Positions 56,197 to 64,000 of a stretch of 64,000 nt of DNA are shown here, one piece after another. The position numbers and the translations under genes were made by a program. The notes under the pieces are model-generated. The model ran no database searches, was not told the DNA's origin, and worked only from the letters and a program-made list of their open reading frames with translations. This DNA comes from Coxiellaceae bacterium (GTDB taxonomy: Bacteria > Pseudomonadota > Gammaproteobacteria > Coxiellales > Coxiellaceae), in the NCBI GenBank assembly GCA_011523685.1, contig WTGG01000001.1, positions 1 to 64,000 on the forward strand. Reading direction: 5' to 3'. Numbering within the stretch: position 1 is the stretch's first letter; every line of letters starts with the position of its first letter.

Positions 56197-58956
56197 ATGG
56201 AAAAAACTTACCAACCCAACGACATCGAACAACGCTGGAACGCTTACTGGGAATCCCAGGAGTTTTACAAACCCAGCAATACAGGCACCCCATACGCTAT
56301 TATGCTGCCGCCTCCCAATGTCACGGGAACCTTACACATGGGTCACGGCTTCCAACTTAGCCTTATGGATACACTCATCCGACGACAACGCATGCAGGGT
56401 TACAATACACTTTGGCAACCAGGCACCGATCATGCAGGTATCGCCACGCAAATGGTGGTGGAACGAGAACTCGCAAAAAATAATCAAACTCGTCATGACC
56501 TAGGTCGAGAAGCTTTTCTGGAGAAAGCCTGGGAATGGCGCGAGCAATCCGGCGGCTCTATTACTCAACAAATGCATCGACTCGGAGCTTCTTTAGACTG
56601 GGAACGTGCTCAATTCAGCATGGGCCCTCAAGTCAGTCATGCCACATCAGAAGCCTTTATCAAACTCTTTGAAGAAGGCCTCATTTATCGTGGCAAACGC
56701 TTAGTGAACTGGGACCCAGTACTGCAAACGGCTGTTTCTGACCTAGAGGTTCTTAATGAAGAACAACAAGGCTCCTTGTGGCATATTCGATACCCATTAG
56801 CAAACAAACCCGATACGTTCGTCACCATCGCCACCACTCGACCAGAAACCATGCTCGGAGACATGGCGATTGCGGTACACCCTGAAGATGATCGTTACCG
56901 TCAACTCATTGGTGAAATGGTACAACTACCTCTCACCAATCGCCAGATCCCCATTATTGCTGACGACGAGGTTGATCGCGAATTTGGCACCGGCTGTGTA
57001 AAAATTACACCTGCTCATGACTTCAATGACTATGCCATGGGCCAACGACATGAATTAGCATTACTTAATATCATGGACGAGTCCGCTTGTTTAAATGAAA
57101 ACGTACCCTCAGCCTACCAAGGAATGGATCGCTTCATTGCACGCCAACAAATCATTCAAGACTTAACTGAGCAAAACTTACTAGTCAAAACAGACCCACA
57201 CACACTACAGGTACCTATGGGTGATCGCAGTGGTGTAATCATTGAACCCCTACTCACTGACCAATGGTTCATCAAAATGGAGTCGTTAGCCAAACCTGCT
57301 ATTGATGCTGTCAAAAACGGTGATTTACGCTTTGTCCCAGAGAACTGGAACAAAACCTATTTACAATGGCTTGAGAACATCCAAGACTGGTGCATCAGTC
57401 GACAACTGTGGTGGGGACATCGCATCCCAGTTTGGTATGATGATCAAGGTACTCCGTATGTAGGTCACGATGAAGCGGATGTTCGCAAACGCTATCAGCT
57501 CACAGACTCTGTGCAACTATCACAAGATGAAGACATTCTTGATACCTGGTTCACAGCAGCATTATGGCCATTCTCAAGTTTGGGCTGGCCAGAAAATACC
57601 GATGCCCTAAAAACGTTTTACCCCAGCCAAGTACTTGTCACAGGATTTGATATTATTTTCTTTTGGGTGGCACGAATGGTCATGATGGGTCTTAAACTGG
57701 TTGGCGATGTACCATTTCGCGAAGTCTATATCCACGGATTAATTCGCGACGGACAAGGCCAAAAGATGTCAAAATCGAAAGGTAACATCATCGACCCCAT
57801 CGACCTCATTGATGGTATTCAACTCGAAGACTTAATCCAAAAACGGACCAAAAGCATTATCCAACCACACCTTAAAGAACAAGTCGTTAAGAATACTCCA
57901 AAAGAATTTCCTAAAGGCATCAAAGAACATGGCACAGATGCCTTGCGCTTTACCTTTTGCGCATTAGCCTCCACAGGGCGTGATATTCGCTTTGACTTAG
58001 GACGTATTGATGGATACAGAAACTTCTGCAATAAATTATGGAATGCTGCGCGTTTTGTATTAATGAACATTGAAGACCAACCCATTCGCAACACACAAAA
58101 ACCGTCTATCACCGACCGATGGATCACGTCTCGCCTCAACCATACCATTGAAAAAGTCAATCAAACATTAGACCAATACCGTTTCGATTTAGCGGCACAA
58201 GCTCTCTATGAATTCATTTGGAATGATTATTGCGACTGGTACCTCGAAATAGCGAAATGCCAACTCAATGATGCCACAACATCGAACGATGCGTCTGCCA
58301 TGACCCGATACACCTTACTGTCTACATTAGAAACAGCGTTACGCCTGATGCATCCGATTATGCCATTCATCACAGAAGAAATATGGCAAAGCATCAAGCA
58401 GCCTCTTAATATCCAAGAGCCCTCCATCATGATGGCCTCCTACCCTGAGAGCTCACAAGAACAAGAAGATCAGCAAGCAGAACAATCCGTTGAATGGCTA
58501 AAAACACTCATAGGACAGATTCGTAATATTCGCAGTGAAATGCATGTACCGCCTGGACAACGCATCAAAGCTCTACTTCATCACGGAAACACCGATGACC
58601 AATCCCATAGTGACAACTTTAAGACACTCATCCAATCATTAGCGCGTTTAGAATCACTCGACTGGCTAGAGAGTGAAGCAACACCACCACCGAGCGCAAC
58701 CGCTATCATGGACCAACTCGAAATTCACTTGCCACTCGCTGGTATCATTGACAAAGATGCTGAGCTACAACGATTAAATAAAGCGATTGAAAAACTGGAG
58801 AAAGAACGCACTCAATCCGAGCAAAGACTTAACAATCCGCATTATGCTAAAAAAGCCCCCGAGCATGTCGTGAATAAAGAGAGAGATAAATTACAACAAG
58901 CTGCAGAAGCTATTGAACGATTAAGCCATCAACGTGATCGCATTGCCACACTGTAA
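56197..58956 (+). CDS. valS: Valine--tRNA ligase
   Basis: Class I synthetase. The HIGH motif is HMGH at residues 47-50 after PPPNVTGTL, the KMSKS loop at residues 523-527, and the CP1 editing domain between about 190 and 370 contains the TTRPETMLGD block. The C-terminal coiled coil (RLNKAIEKLEKERTQSEQRL) is the tRNA-arm helix pair. 919 residues, near normal. The HIT gene follows after 18 bases. Promoter in the 132-base gap to lptF. Confidence 0.97.
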   Translation: MEKTYQPNDIEQRWNAYWESQEFYKPSNTGTPYAIMLPPPNVTGTLHMGHGFQLSLMDTLIRRQRMQGYNTLWQPGTDHAGIATQMVVERELAKNNQTRHDLGREAFLEKAWEWREQSGGSITQQMHRLGASLDWERAQFSMGPQVSHATSEAFIKLFEEGLIYRGKRLVNWDPVLQTAVSDLEVLNEEQQGSLWHIRYPLANKPDTFVTIATTRPETMLGDMAIAVHPEDDRYRQLIGEMVQLPLTNRQIPIIADDEVDREFGTGCVKITPAHDFNDYAMGQRHELALLNIMDESACLNENVPSAYQGMDRFIARQQIIQDLTEQNLLVKTDPHTLQVPMGDRSGVIIEPLLTDQWFIKMESLAKPAIDAVKNGDLRFVPENWNKTYLQWLENIQDWCISRQLWWGHRIPVWYDDQGTPYVGHDEADVRKRYQLTDSVQLSQDEDILDTWFTAALWPFSSLGWPENTDALKTFYPSQVLVTGFDIIFFWVARMVMMGLKLVGDVPFREVYIHGLIRDGQGQKMSKSKGNIIDPIDLIDGIQLEDLIQKRTKSIIQPHLKEQVVKNTPKEFPKGIKEHGTDALRFTFCALASTGRDIRFDLGRIDGYRNFCNKLWNAARFVLMNIEDQPIRNTQKPSITDRWITSRLNHTIEKVNQTLDQYRFDLAAQALYEFIWNDYCDWYLEIAKCQLNDATTSNDASAMTRYTLLSTLETALRLMHPIMPFITEEIWQSIKQPLNIQEPSIMMASYPESSQEQEDQQAEQSVEWLKTLIGQIRNIRSEMHVPPGQRIKALLHHGNTDDQSHSDNFKTLIQSLARLESLDWLESEATPPPSATAIMDQLEIHLPLAGIIDKDAELQRLNKAIEKLEKERTQSEQRLNNPHYAKKAPEHVVNKERDKLQQAAEAIERLSHQRDRIATL

Positions 58957-59316
<360 letters not shown>

Positions 59317-59340
59317 TCTCAAACTCACCAGAGAGAGGCT

Positions 59341-60198
59341 ATGCTATCATCAGATGAACGTCATATCATTGAGCAAGGTTTTCAATCCCTTCAGATTCAC
59401 TCAACCCTCTGTGAACAAGCTAACACGATTTACTCGACTTTATTACAACACGCACTGAGATGGTCTAAACGTAAGAAGCCGATTATTACAGGTATTGCGG
59501 GCAGTAATGGTTCAGGAAAATCCACACTGGCCTACCTTTTAGCATTACTACTCGAACACCATGGCATTAACAGTATTAACCTCTCCATCGATGATTTCTA
59601 TCTTACACAATCAGAAAGAAATCATTTAGCTAATACTATTCACCCTCTACTAAAAACACGCAGTGCGGGCACCATCGATGCCACACTACTATTCAACACA
59701 CTCTCGTCGCTCAAACAAGCCAGCACACCATCCACTCTAGTACCTCAATTTTCTAAAGTGATTGATGATCAACTTCCCAAACAGCAATGGCAAAACGTTC
59801 AACTGCCCGTTGATATCATACTCTTTGAAGGATTTTGTCTAAAAGCTCAACCTCAAACAGAAAACGAATTACTCGAACCGATCAATACGCTTGAAGCTGA
59901 ACAAGATCCTGAGCTCATTTGGAGAAACCATGTTAATCAGTCGCTCCATGACCTACAAACAAGCTTTAACCTCATTGATCATTTAATTTATTTATCCGTT
60001 GATCACTTTGATGACGTGATTAACAACCGATATCAAACTGAGAAAACACTCCAAAAACAATCTACGAACTATCAACCTTTGTCAAAACAATCCATTGTGG
60101 ACTTCCTCATGCACCACGAAAGGGTATTTAACAATCAACATAAACACTTACCAAAAATTGCCGACCTCACTGTCGCAGCTAGCGATCTTCAGCACTAA
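59341..60198 (+). CDS. P-loop kinase, D-glycerate 3-kinase-like
   Basis: A 285-residue P-loop kinase with Walker A GSNGSGKST at residues 54-62. It continues with NLSIDDFYLTQSERNHLA, typical for the plant-type glycerate kinase/uridine-kinase-like family, and DIILFEGFC as the acidic metal site. Most likely it makes 3-phosphoglycerate from D-glycerate. Pantothenate- and uridine-kinase relatives share the P-loop but not the SIDDFYLT pattern. Function inferred from family resemblance. It lies downstream of hinT. Confidence 0.78.
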   Translation: MLSSDERHIIEQGFQSLQIHSTLCEQANTIYSTLLQHALRWSKRKKPIITGIAGSNGSGKSTLAYLLALLLEHHGINSINLSIDDFYLTQSERNHLANTIHPLLKTRSAGTIDATLLFNTLSSLKQASTPSTLVPQFSKVIDDQLPKQQWQNVQLPVDIILFEGFCLKAQPQTENELLEPINTLEAEQDPELIWRNHVNQSLHDLQTSFNLIDHLIYLSVDHFDDVINNRYQTEKTLQKQSTNYQPLSKQSIVDFLMHHERVFNNQHKHLPKIADLTVAASDLQH

Positions 60199-60437
60199 TA
60201 TAAAAGCAACATCCTCTACAACAAAGCAAATAAATTCTAAGATGATAAAGTTAACTTTTAATTAAAAAAATCAAGCTTATCATGAACAACCCACCTAAAA
60301 ACGAGACAAAAAATAGAACTCGGGCCTTACAAATATCAATGAAAAACAACCCCTCATCAATTAAACATTTATTTTTCAAGAATTGTAATGAAATATTTTT
60401 TTAAATATATAACTGACTTTTATTAATTGAACTAAGA

Positions 60438-60899
60438 TTAACTAATGGTAACAGAAGCAGGTGAAGGTGAATCTTCACATTCAGAAACACTATCGCATGA
60501 GGGTTCTTGTTGATGCATTAATTTATTACTCATCATATCCAAAACACTATCTCTAATAGGGGCGGAACCACTATAATAAGGCCTGAAAGTTTGGTAGCCC
60601 TCTGGTAATGAAATGGGTGCTGCTTCAGATTCAGGTGATTGAATTACACGTTGACTCCTGTAGAAAGAGATAACTCTCTCCTCCAAACGATCACTTATAC
60701 TTAGATCAGATACTGATAATGCTTCATCGATAATCTTAGTCATTCGATCATTAGGTTTACGGAAAATTCTAGAGAAGTAAGTTCTTTTCGAGGAACCAGT
60801 AGGCACAAAATCATCCTGGAATAATATTTTTACAACATGATTCAAATTATCACTTGTGTTTGCTGCTTCTATAAAATCAAAACTCGTCGACTTTAGCAA
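60438..60899 (-). CDS. Orphan small acidic-tailed protein
   Basis: I do not recognise the family. The 153-residue product has no signal peptide or membrane helix. A basic middle (RTYFSRIFRKPNDRMTKIIDEAL) is followed by a Ser/Pro/Glu-rich and probably disordered tail (SCDSVSECEDSPSPASVTIS). It sits next to the broken kinase and shares its strand, separated by 72 bases, so it may belong to the same accessory block. The 239 bases up to the glycerate-kinase-like gene hold no gene that I can support. Confidence 0.5.
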   Translation of the reverse strand: MLKSTSFDFIEAANTSDNLNHVVKILFQDDFVPTGSSKRTYFSRIFRKPNDRMTKIIDEALSVSDLSISDRLEERVISFYRSQRVIQSPESEAAPISLPEGYQTFRPYYSGSAPIRDSVLDMMSNKLMHQQEPSCDSVSECEDSPSPASVTIS

Positions 60900-60971
60900 A
60901 ATATCAAAATATAGTTGAAAACATTTAAAACGAATAGAATAAAACTGTTCTGCTGACGGGTTATATTTTTT

Positions 60972-61875
60972 TTAATGAAATATTCCAATGTTCTTAAAAT
61001 AGAATGTGGCAAAGAAAAAAAAACATTTTGGGAATTCGATAGTTATAGCGACAATCACTAAGGCCCATATATCATTTTTTTTCAGAGTAGGCTTTGTTAG
61101 TGGGTAACCGGCATTATAGATAAAATCAAGGAGAAAGTTGGGCGGCCAGCATTCAGGAGTACCCTTAACAGGGTTAACACGCATTAAATCCGTGTTAGAT
61201 AAAGATATCTGCCATACCAAAGTCAGCGATGCAAAGTCGACCATTAACTAACAAAATATTTTCGAGTTTAATATCTCGATGATAGATATCTTTTTCATGT
61301 AATGAATCGAGAGCCTCAAATAAATTATAAATCTGATAGAAAAGCGCGCTTTGAAATTCGGCATTTCGATACCTTTACAAATAATCGATACACTTAAACA
61401 AATCGCTTTGAGCATAATCCATCAATTGAATCTGATTGGAAAGTAATTCTGGTATACATAAAAAATGCCTTACTGATAAAGAGAAACTCTTAAGCTCTTG
61501 AATAAGCGCATGCTCTTGCGCATACTTTCCTGGTGCCATCTCTTTTTTAAGCCACTTTACAACGAACGCTGTTTTATCATTTTTAACAACAGGATAAACC
61601 TTACCTTCCCCCCCTTGTCCAATAGGAGGACATAGACGTGAACGATGTATTTCTTTGACAACATCAGATTCGCAAGCCTGATCAGATAGACCCTCTTGAT
61701 TAGATAGATAAACTTGATCCGGCAGGCCTGTTTCTCCAGATTGGTCCGTCTCGCCAAACCGTTGCAAACAGGCGTGTAACATCTCATTGACTTCAACGAT
61801 CTTCATAGGCTTATCAACATAGTTAGTCATCATTCTTTGATGATCAGTGATTGTATTTTTGATGAATCGCATCAA
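60972..61875 (-). pseudogene. Eukaryotic-type Ser/Thr protein kinase, disrupted
   Basis: Kinase subdomains can be followed across the region. The first frame (start 61875) gives the Gly-loop IGQGGEGKVY (Gly86 onward) and the ATP-site Lys in FVVKW (Lys107), then ends at an in-frame TAA at 61377-61375. The same frame continues past that stop with NAEFQSALFYQIYNLFEAL and the catalytic loop YHRDIKLENILL (HRD codons 61281-61273), then DFG (Asp codon 61224-61222). A second stop at 61197 is avoided only by changing frame, after which GTPECWPPN (APE region) and KNDIWALVIVAI follow. Thus one nonsense and one frameshift mutation. Similarity of residues is high. Confidence 0.8.
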
Positions 61876-62288
61876 AACATTACCAACAAAAAATTAAGAA
61901 ATTCTTAAAGAAAAATAATTATTTTCAATTAATTTATCGTTAATAAATAGTAATAAAATACTAAAAAAATACCTATTATTGGAAATCTCTACATGGACTT
62001 TACTATTGATCACAAAAGGGAATTTACATCTAATCCAGATAATTAATAAGATTTTAAGATCTCACTATTGCAAGCACGTGCTCTTCAGTTCCAATACCAC
62101 CGTCACACCAATCTAAGACGTTTCTTTTATCTATTATTAACTCAGCTCAGTCACGACCCCCATCGTAAATCTGATCTCGTATGGATGGTTAAAGCCCAGC
62201 CTTAAAACAGGATTAATATTACTCAAACGTTAAACACAACCGAAAAACTCTGTATTTTTCGTTAAAAATCAATCAGTGCGATATTAAT
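61876..62288. other. Intergenic region without supported gene
   Basis: These 413 bases between the divergent kinase remnant and the papain-like candidate are very AT-rich. I see no reading frame with ribosome site, no RNA gene and no convincing promoter box. The stretch would have to hold promoters for both neighbours. Confidence 0.6.
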
Positions 62289-63254
62289 ATGAAATTTTTC
62301 CATCTGACACAAAACCCTAGCTCTAGAGTTCATCCGACACAAAACTCTAGCTCTACAAATACATCACACACCTCGTTAGTGGATCAAATAAATAACAAGC
62401 TCCCTTTAGTACTAAGTCCTGATGAAATTAGCAGACGTCAAACGTTAGTGAACAATCTTATTAATACACTTCATGCATCACACCCTTCACATTTAGAGAC
62501 AAGAAAAAGTAATTTTTTTTCAGAGGCATATGAGTCGTTAATAAAAGACCCCGATGAATTATCAATCAATCGCATGACTATCGCCATCAGTGAACAACTC
62601 TTCAACGCCATCTACCCCTCAGCTTTTAATTCGGAAGGAATGCTTTTTTGGCCAAAATTTTCCACAGATTTTTGGCAATCATCACACAATATGAAAGAGA
62701 AAAGTATGGAGCTCTATTTATTCCACAGAGCAATGATCTTTAAACATATCCATCATGGAAATTGCGCACATCGCAGTTGCTTTAGTGCCATTGAACTACA
62801 AAAAATACTCCTGGGAAGCGCCATCTCTGTGACCGTGAAATCAGATTGTACACGTGATCATTTTTATATTGTCTTATCGTTACCGGGTTCTACGACGCTG
62901 ATCTATGACCCACTCACCAACCCTGAGTTACTATTTGACGAAAACACTCATCAAGAAAACATCCTATCTCTATTTAAAGCAGTCACCAACCCAGCACCAC
63001 CATTCTCACTGACCATTACCGAAAGGCATCTTCGGCAGTACGAATTCATACTGAAAAAATCAGAAACCTTTTTAAATTCACAAAAAAGTAAACTCTCCGT
63101 ACAACGAATCATCAACGACCCCTTCTTTTATCAAATGCGTCATAAAGAAAAAAAATCGGTTAAAGAATTTAATGAACTTGTCGCCACGGCGCTTAGTCGT
63201 GTGAATCATGAGATTAATACCCATCAGTCTATGTCACCCCAGGCATGTCATTAA
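62289..63254 (+). CDS. Orphan protein with Cys-His-Asp papain-like pattern, possible effector
   Basis: A 321-residue protein with no signal peptide. The centre shows HGNCAHRSCFSAIELQKILL (Cys159), then DHFYIVLSL (His191) and TTLIYDPLTNPELL (Asp207). That spacing of nucleophile, base and acid is what papain-fold proteases, transglutaminases and glutamine deamidases use, including many secreted bacterial effectors. The N-terminus has Ser/Asn-rich low-complexity sequence with a 30-bp duplication. The family is not recognised, and the triad is a pattern match only. It stands alone on the plus strand beside the broken kinase. Confidence 0.55.
   Translation: MKFFHLTQNPSSRVHPTQNSSSTNTSHTSLVDQINNKLPLVLSPDEISRRQTLVNNLINTLHASHPSHLETRKSNFFSEAYESLIKDPDELSINRMTIAISEQLFNAIYPSAFNSEGMLFWPKFSTDFWQSSHNMKEKSMELYLFHRAMIFKHIHHGNCAHRSCFSAIELQKILLGSAISVTVKSDCTRDHFYIVLSLPGSTTLIYDPLTNPELLFDENTHQENILSLFKAVTNPAPPFSLTITERHLRQYEFILKKSETFLNSQKSKLSVQRIINDPFFYQMRHKEKKSVKEFNELVATALSRVNHEINTHQSMSPQACH
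62301..62360 (+). repeat. 30-bp imperfect tandem duplication in the 5' coding region
   Basis: 62301-62330 and 62331-62360 are imperfect copies (CATCTGACACAAAACCCTAG against CATCCGACACAAAACTCTAG, and then CTCTAGAGTT against CTCTACAAAT). They encode HLTQNPSSRV and HPTQNSSSTN in frame. Probably a recent duplication in a disordered N-terminal tail. Confidence 0.85.
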
Positions 63255-63433
63255 GCCTAAAACATGCAACTCACCTTAGTTGAGTTCTCAGGCCCGGCGC
63301 ATCGAAGAGTGCACATGTTTGCCCACTAGCATGTCACCTTTAGCGTGCTCACATTTAGCTAGGTGGATTTGACGATTACTATCAACATCTGGCATAGCTT
63401 GTTAAACATCTCGCTCAGCTTGTTAAACTAATC

Positions 63434-63883
63434 TCATCTCGCATCAAAAGCTAAAGGCCCACTTTTATCCTCTAATTCAATACCACCTAATCGCACCTCA
63501 TCCGAACCTAAAGATTGATTGTGCTCATCCGTGATAAGGCGCAAGGTTCTGCTTGCTAAATCGTAACACCGAGATGACAGACCAACCCAGGCATAATCTT
63601 TTGAGTTGCAAAGCCTATCCTGTAAACGTTTCATGCACTCCTCTAACGGTTCTCTTCGGCGTTCTGAATCTAGAGCAGATAAACAGGTGTCACATACAAT
63701 CCACTTTTCTTTATTCGCATGATACACACCTGCAGCAGCAAAATCCGTTTGCGCTTTTATACGCTTTTCATTCGTTATCTCATTAGCATACTTAGAAATT
63801 TGTTTTTCAATTTCCTGTATTAAGGCCTGTTTATCATCACACCTGATGGGACAACTTTTTTTACCTTGTGCAAAAATAAACAT
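63434..63883 (-). CDS. Orphan cytoplasmic protein
   Basis: I do not recognise the family. The 149-residue product has no signal peptide or membrane helix. It starts MFIFAQGKKSCPIRCDDKQALIQEIEKQISKYANE, has a helical, charged middle, and contains Cys pairs (SCPIRC, VCDTC, EC, LC) that could bind metal. The ATG at 63883 lies downstream of GGCGAGGAGCTTGC-type sequence, which gives a good Shine-Dalgarno. Downstream (63255-63433) there is no gene; two copies of AGCTTGTTAAAC lie there. Confidence 0.5.
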   Translation of the reverse strand: MFIFAQGKKSCPIRCDDKQALIQEIEKQISKYANEITNEKRIKAQTDFAAAGVYHANKEKWIVCDTCLSALDSERRREPLEECMKRLQDRLCNSKDYAWVGLSSRCYDLASRTLRLITDEHNQSLGSDEVRLGGIELEDKSGPLAFDAR

Positions 63884-64000
63884 TGCAAGCTCCTCGCCAT
63901 ATTAATTTGAGAGCAATCATATACCAAATAAATTAAGGGAATATTAAAAAAGTAGTATTTTGATTGTTTTATAGGAGGTTACCTTCATCATTACAATGCA

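Noticed and set aside
61195-61377. Programmed stop read-through and frameshift to make a full kinase
   Set aside because: Two separate disruptions of different kind, with no slippery sequence or obvious recoding signal, fit gene decay better.
63397-63430. Two copies of AGCTTGTTAAAC
   Set aside because: Only a short local duplication in a gap, with no other sign of a mobile element end or binding-site array.

Overview
The window is an AT-rich chromosomal segment of a gammaproteobacterium. Several conserved gene orders support this: lepA-rnc-era-recO, yibN-grxC-secB-gpsA, tRNA-Val-thrS-infC-rpmI-rplT-pheS-pheT-ihfA-merR-tRNA-Pro and lptF-lptG, together with csrA, kdsB and an FNR-type regulator. 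Several orphan proteins look host- or envelope-directed: a decayed eukaryotic-type protein kinase, a Cys-His-Asp papain-like candidate, a membrane-anchored nucleotidyltransferase-like protein and a Pro/Thr stalk protein. With the lysine-rich histone-like tail and the capBC genes, these suggest a host-associated lineage in the broad Legionella/Coxiella/Francisella/Piscirickettsia sphere. The exact taxon cannot be fixed from the sequence alone.

Layout. 1-0.3 kb holds the 3' end of a histone-H1-like gene made of 42-bp repeats. 0.3-14.2 kb is mostly minus-strand housekeeping: recO, era, rnc, lepA, a frameshifted lipoprotein, tilS, accA, trpR, ychJ, recJ, gpsA, secB, grxC, a rhodanese and an aldehyde dehydrogenase. 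14.3-21.1 kb is plus strand. It starts with a TPP riboswitch that directly abuts a PQ-loop membrane protein and a thiamine pyrophosphokinase (a thiamine salvage unit), followed by envC and ctpA, then a capB-capC-pgsW poly-gamma-glutamate unit. 21.1-28.2 kb carries a membrane/nucleotidyltransferase-like orphan, an SDR dehydrogenase, a dicarboxylate symporter, a cobalamin adenosyltransferase, a DUF4143 ATPase and a DUF6580 membrane protein. 28.2-34 kb holds metH, metF and an adenosine-kinase-like PfkB kinase, which fit together as methionine/SAM-cycle functions. 34-41 kb is accessory: a large membrane orphan, an MFS symporter, tRNA-Arg and tRNA-Ser, an outer membrane barrel, a Pro/Thr-stalk protein, csrA and a secreted orphan. 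41.1-49.7 kb is the kdsB/translation block. 49.8-60.2 kb holds a VUT transporter, a permuted NlpC/P60-like protein, fnr, prfC, lptG-lptF, valS, a HIT protein and a glycerate-kinase-like enzyme. 60.2-64 kb is a low-density accessory tract with orphans and the broken kinase.

The strongest candidates for something new are four. First, the riboswitch-controlled PQ-loop/TPK thiamine unit, whose start codon lies only six bases beyond the aptamer. Second, the capB-capC-pgsW set without a recognisable capA. Third, the 697-residue membrane protein with a nucleotidyltransferase-like active-site pattern. Fourth, the 60-64 kb tract, which combines a decayed kinase with a papain-like candidate. All calls come from reading the sequence, without database searches.
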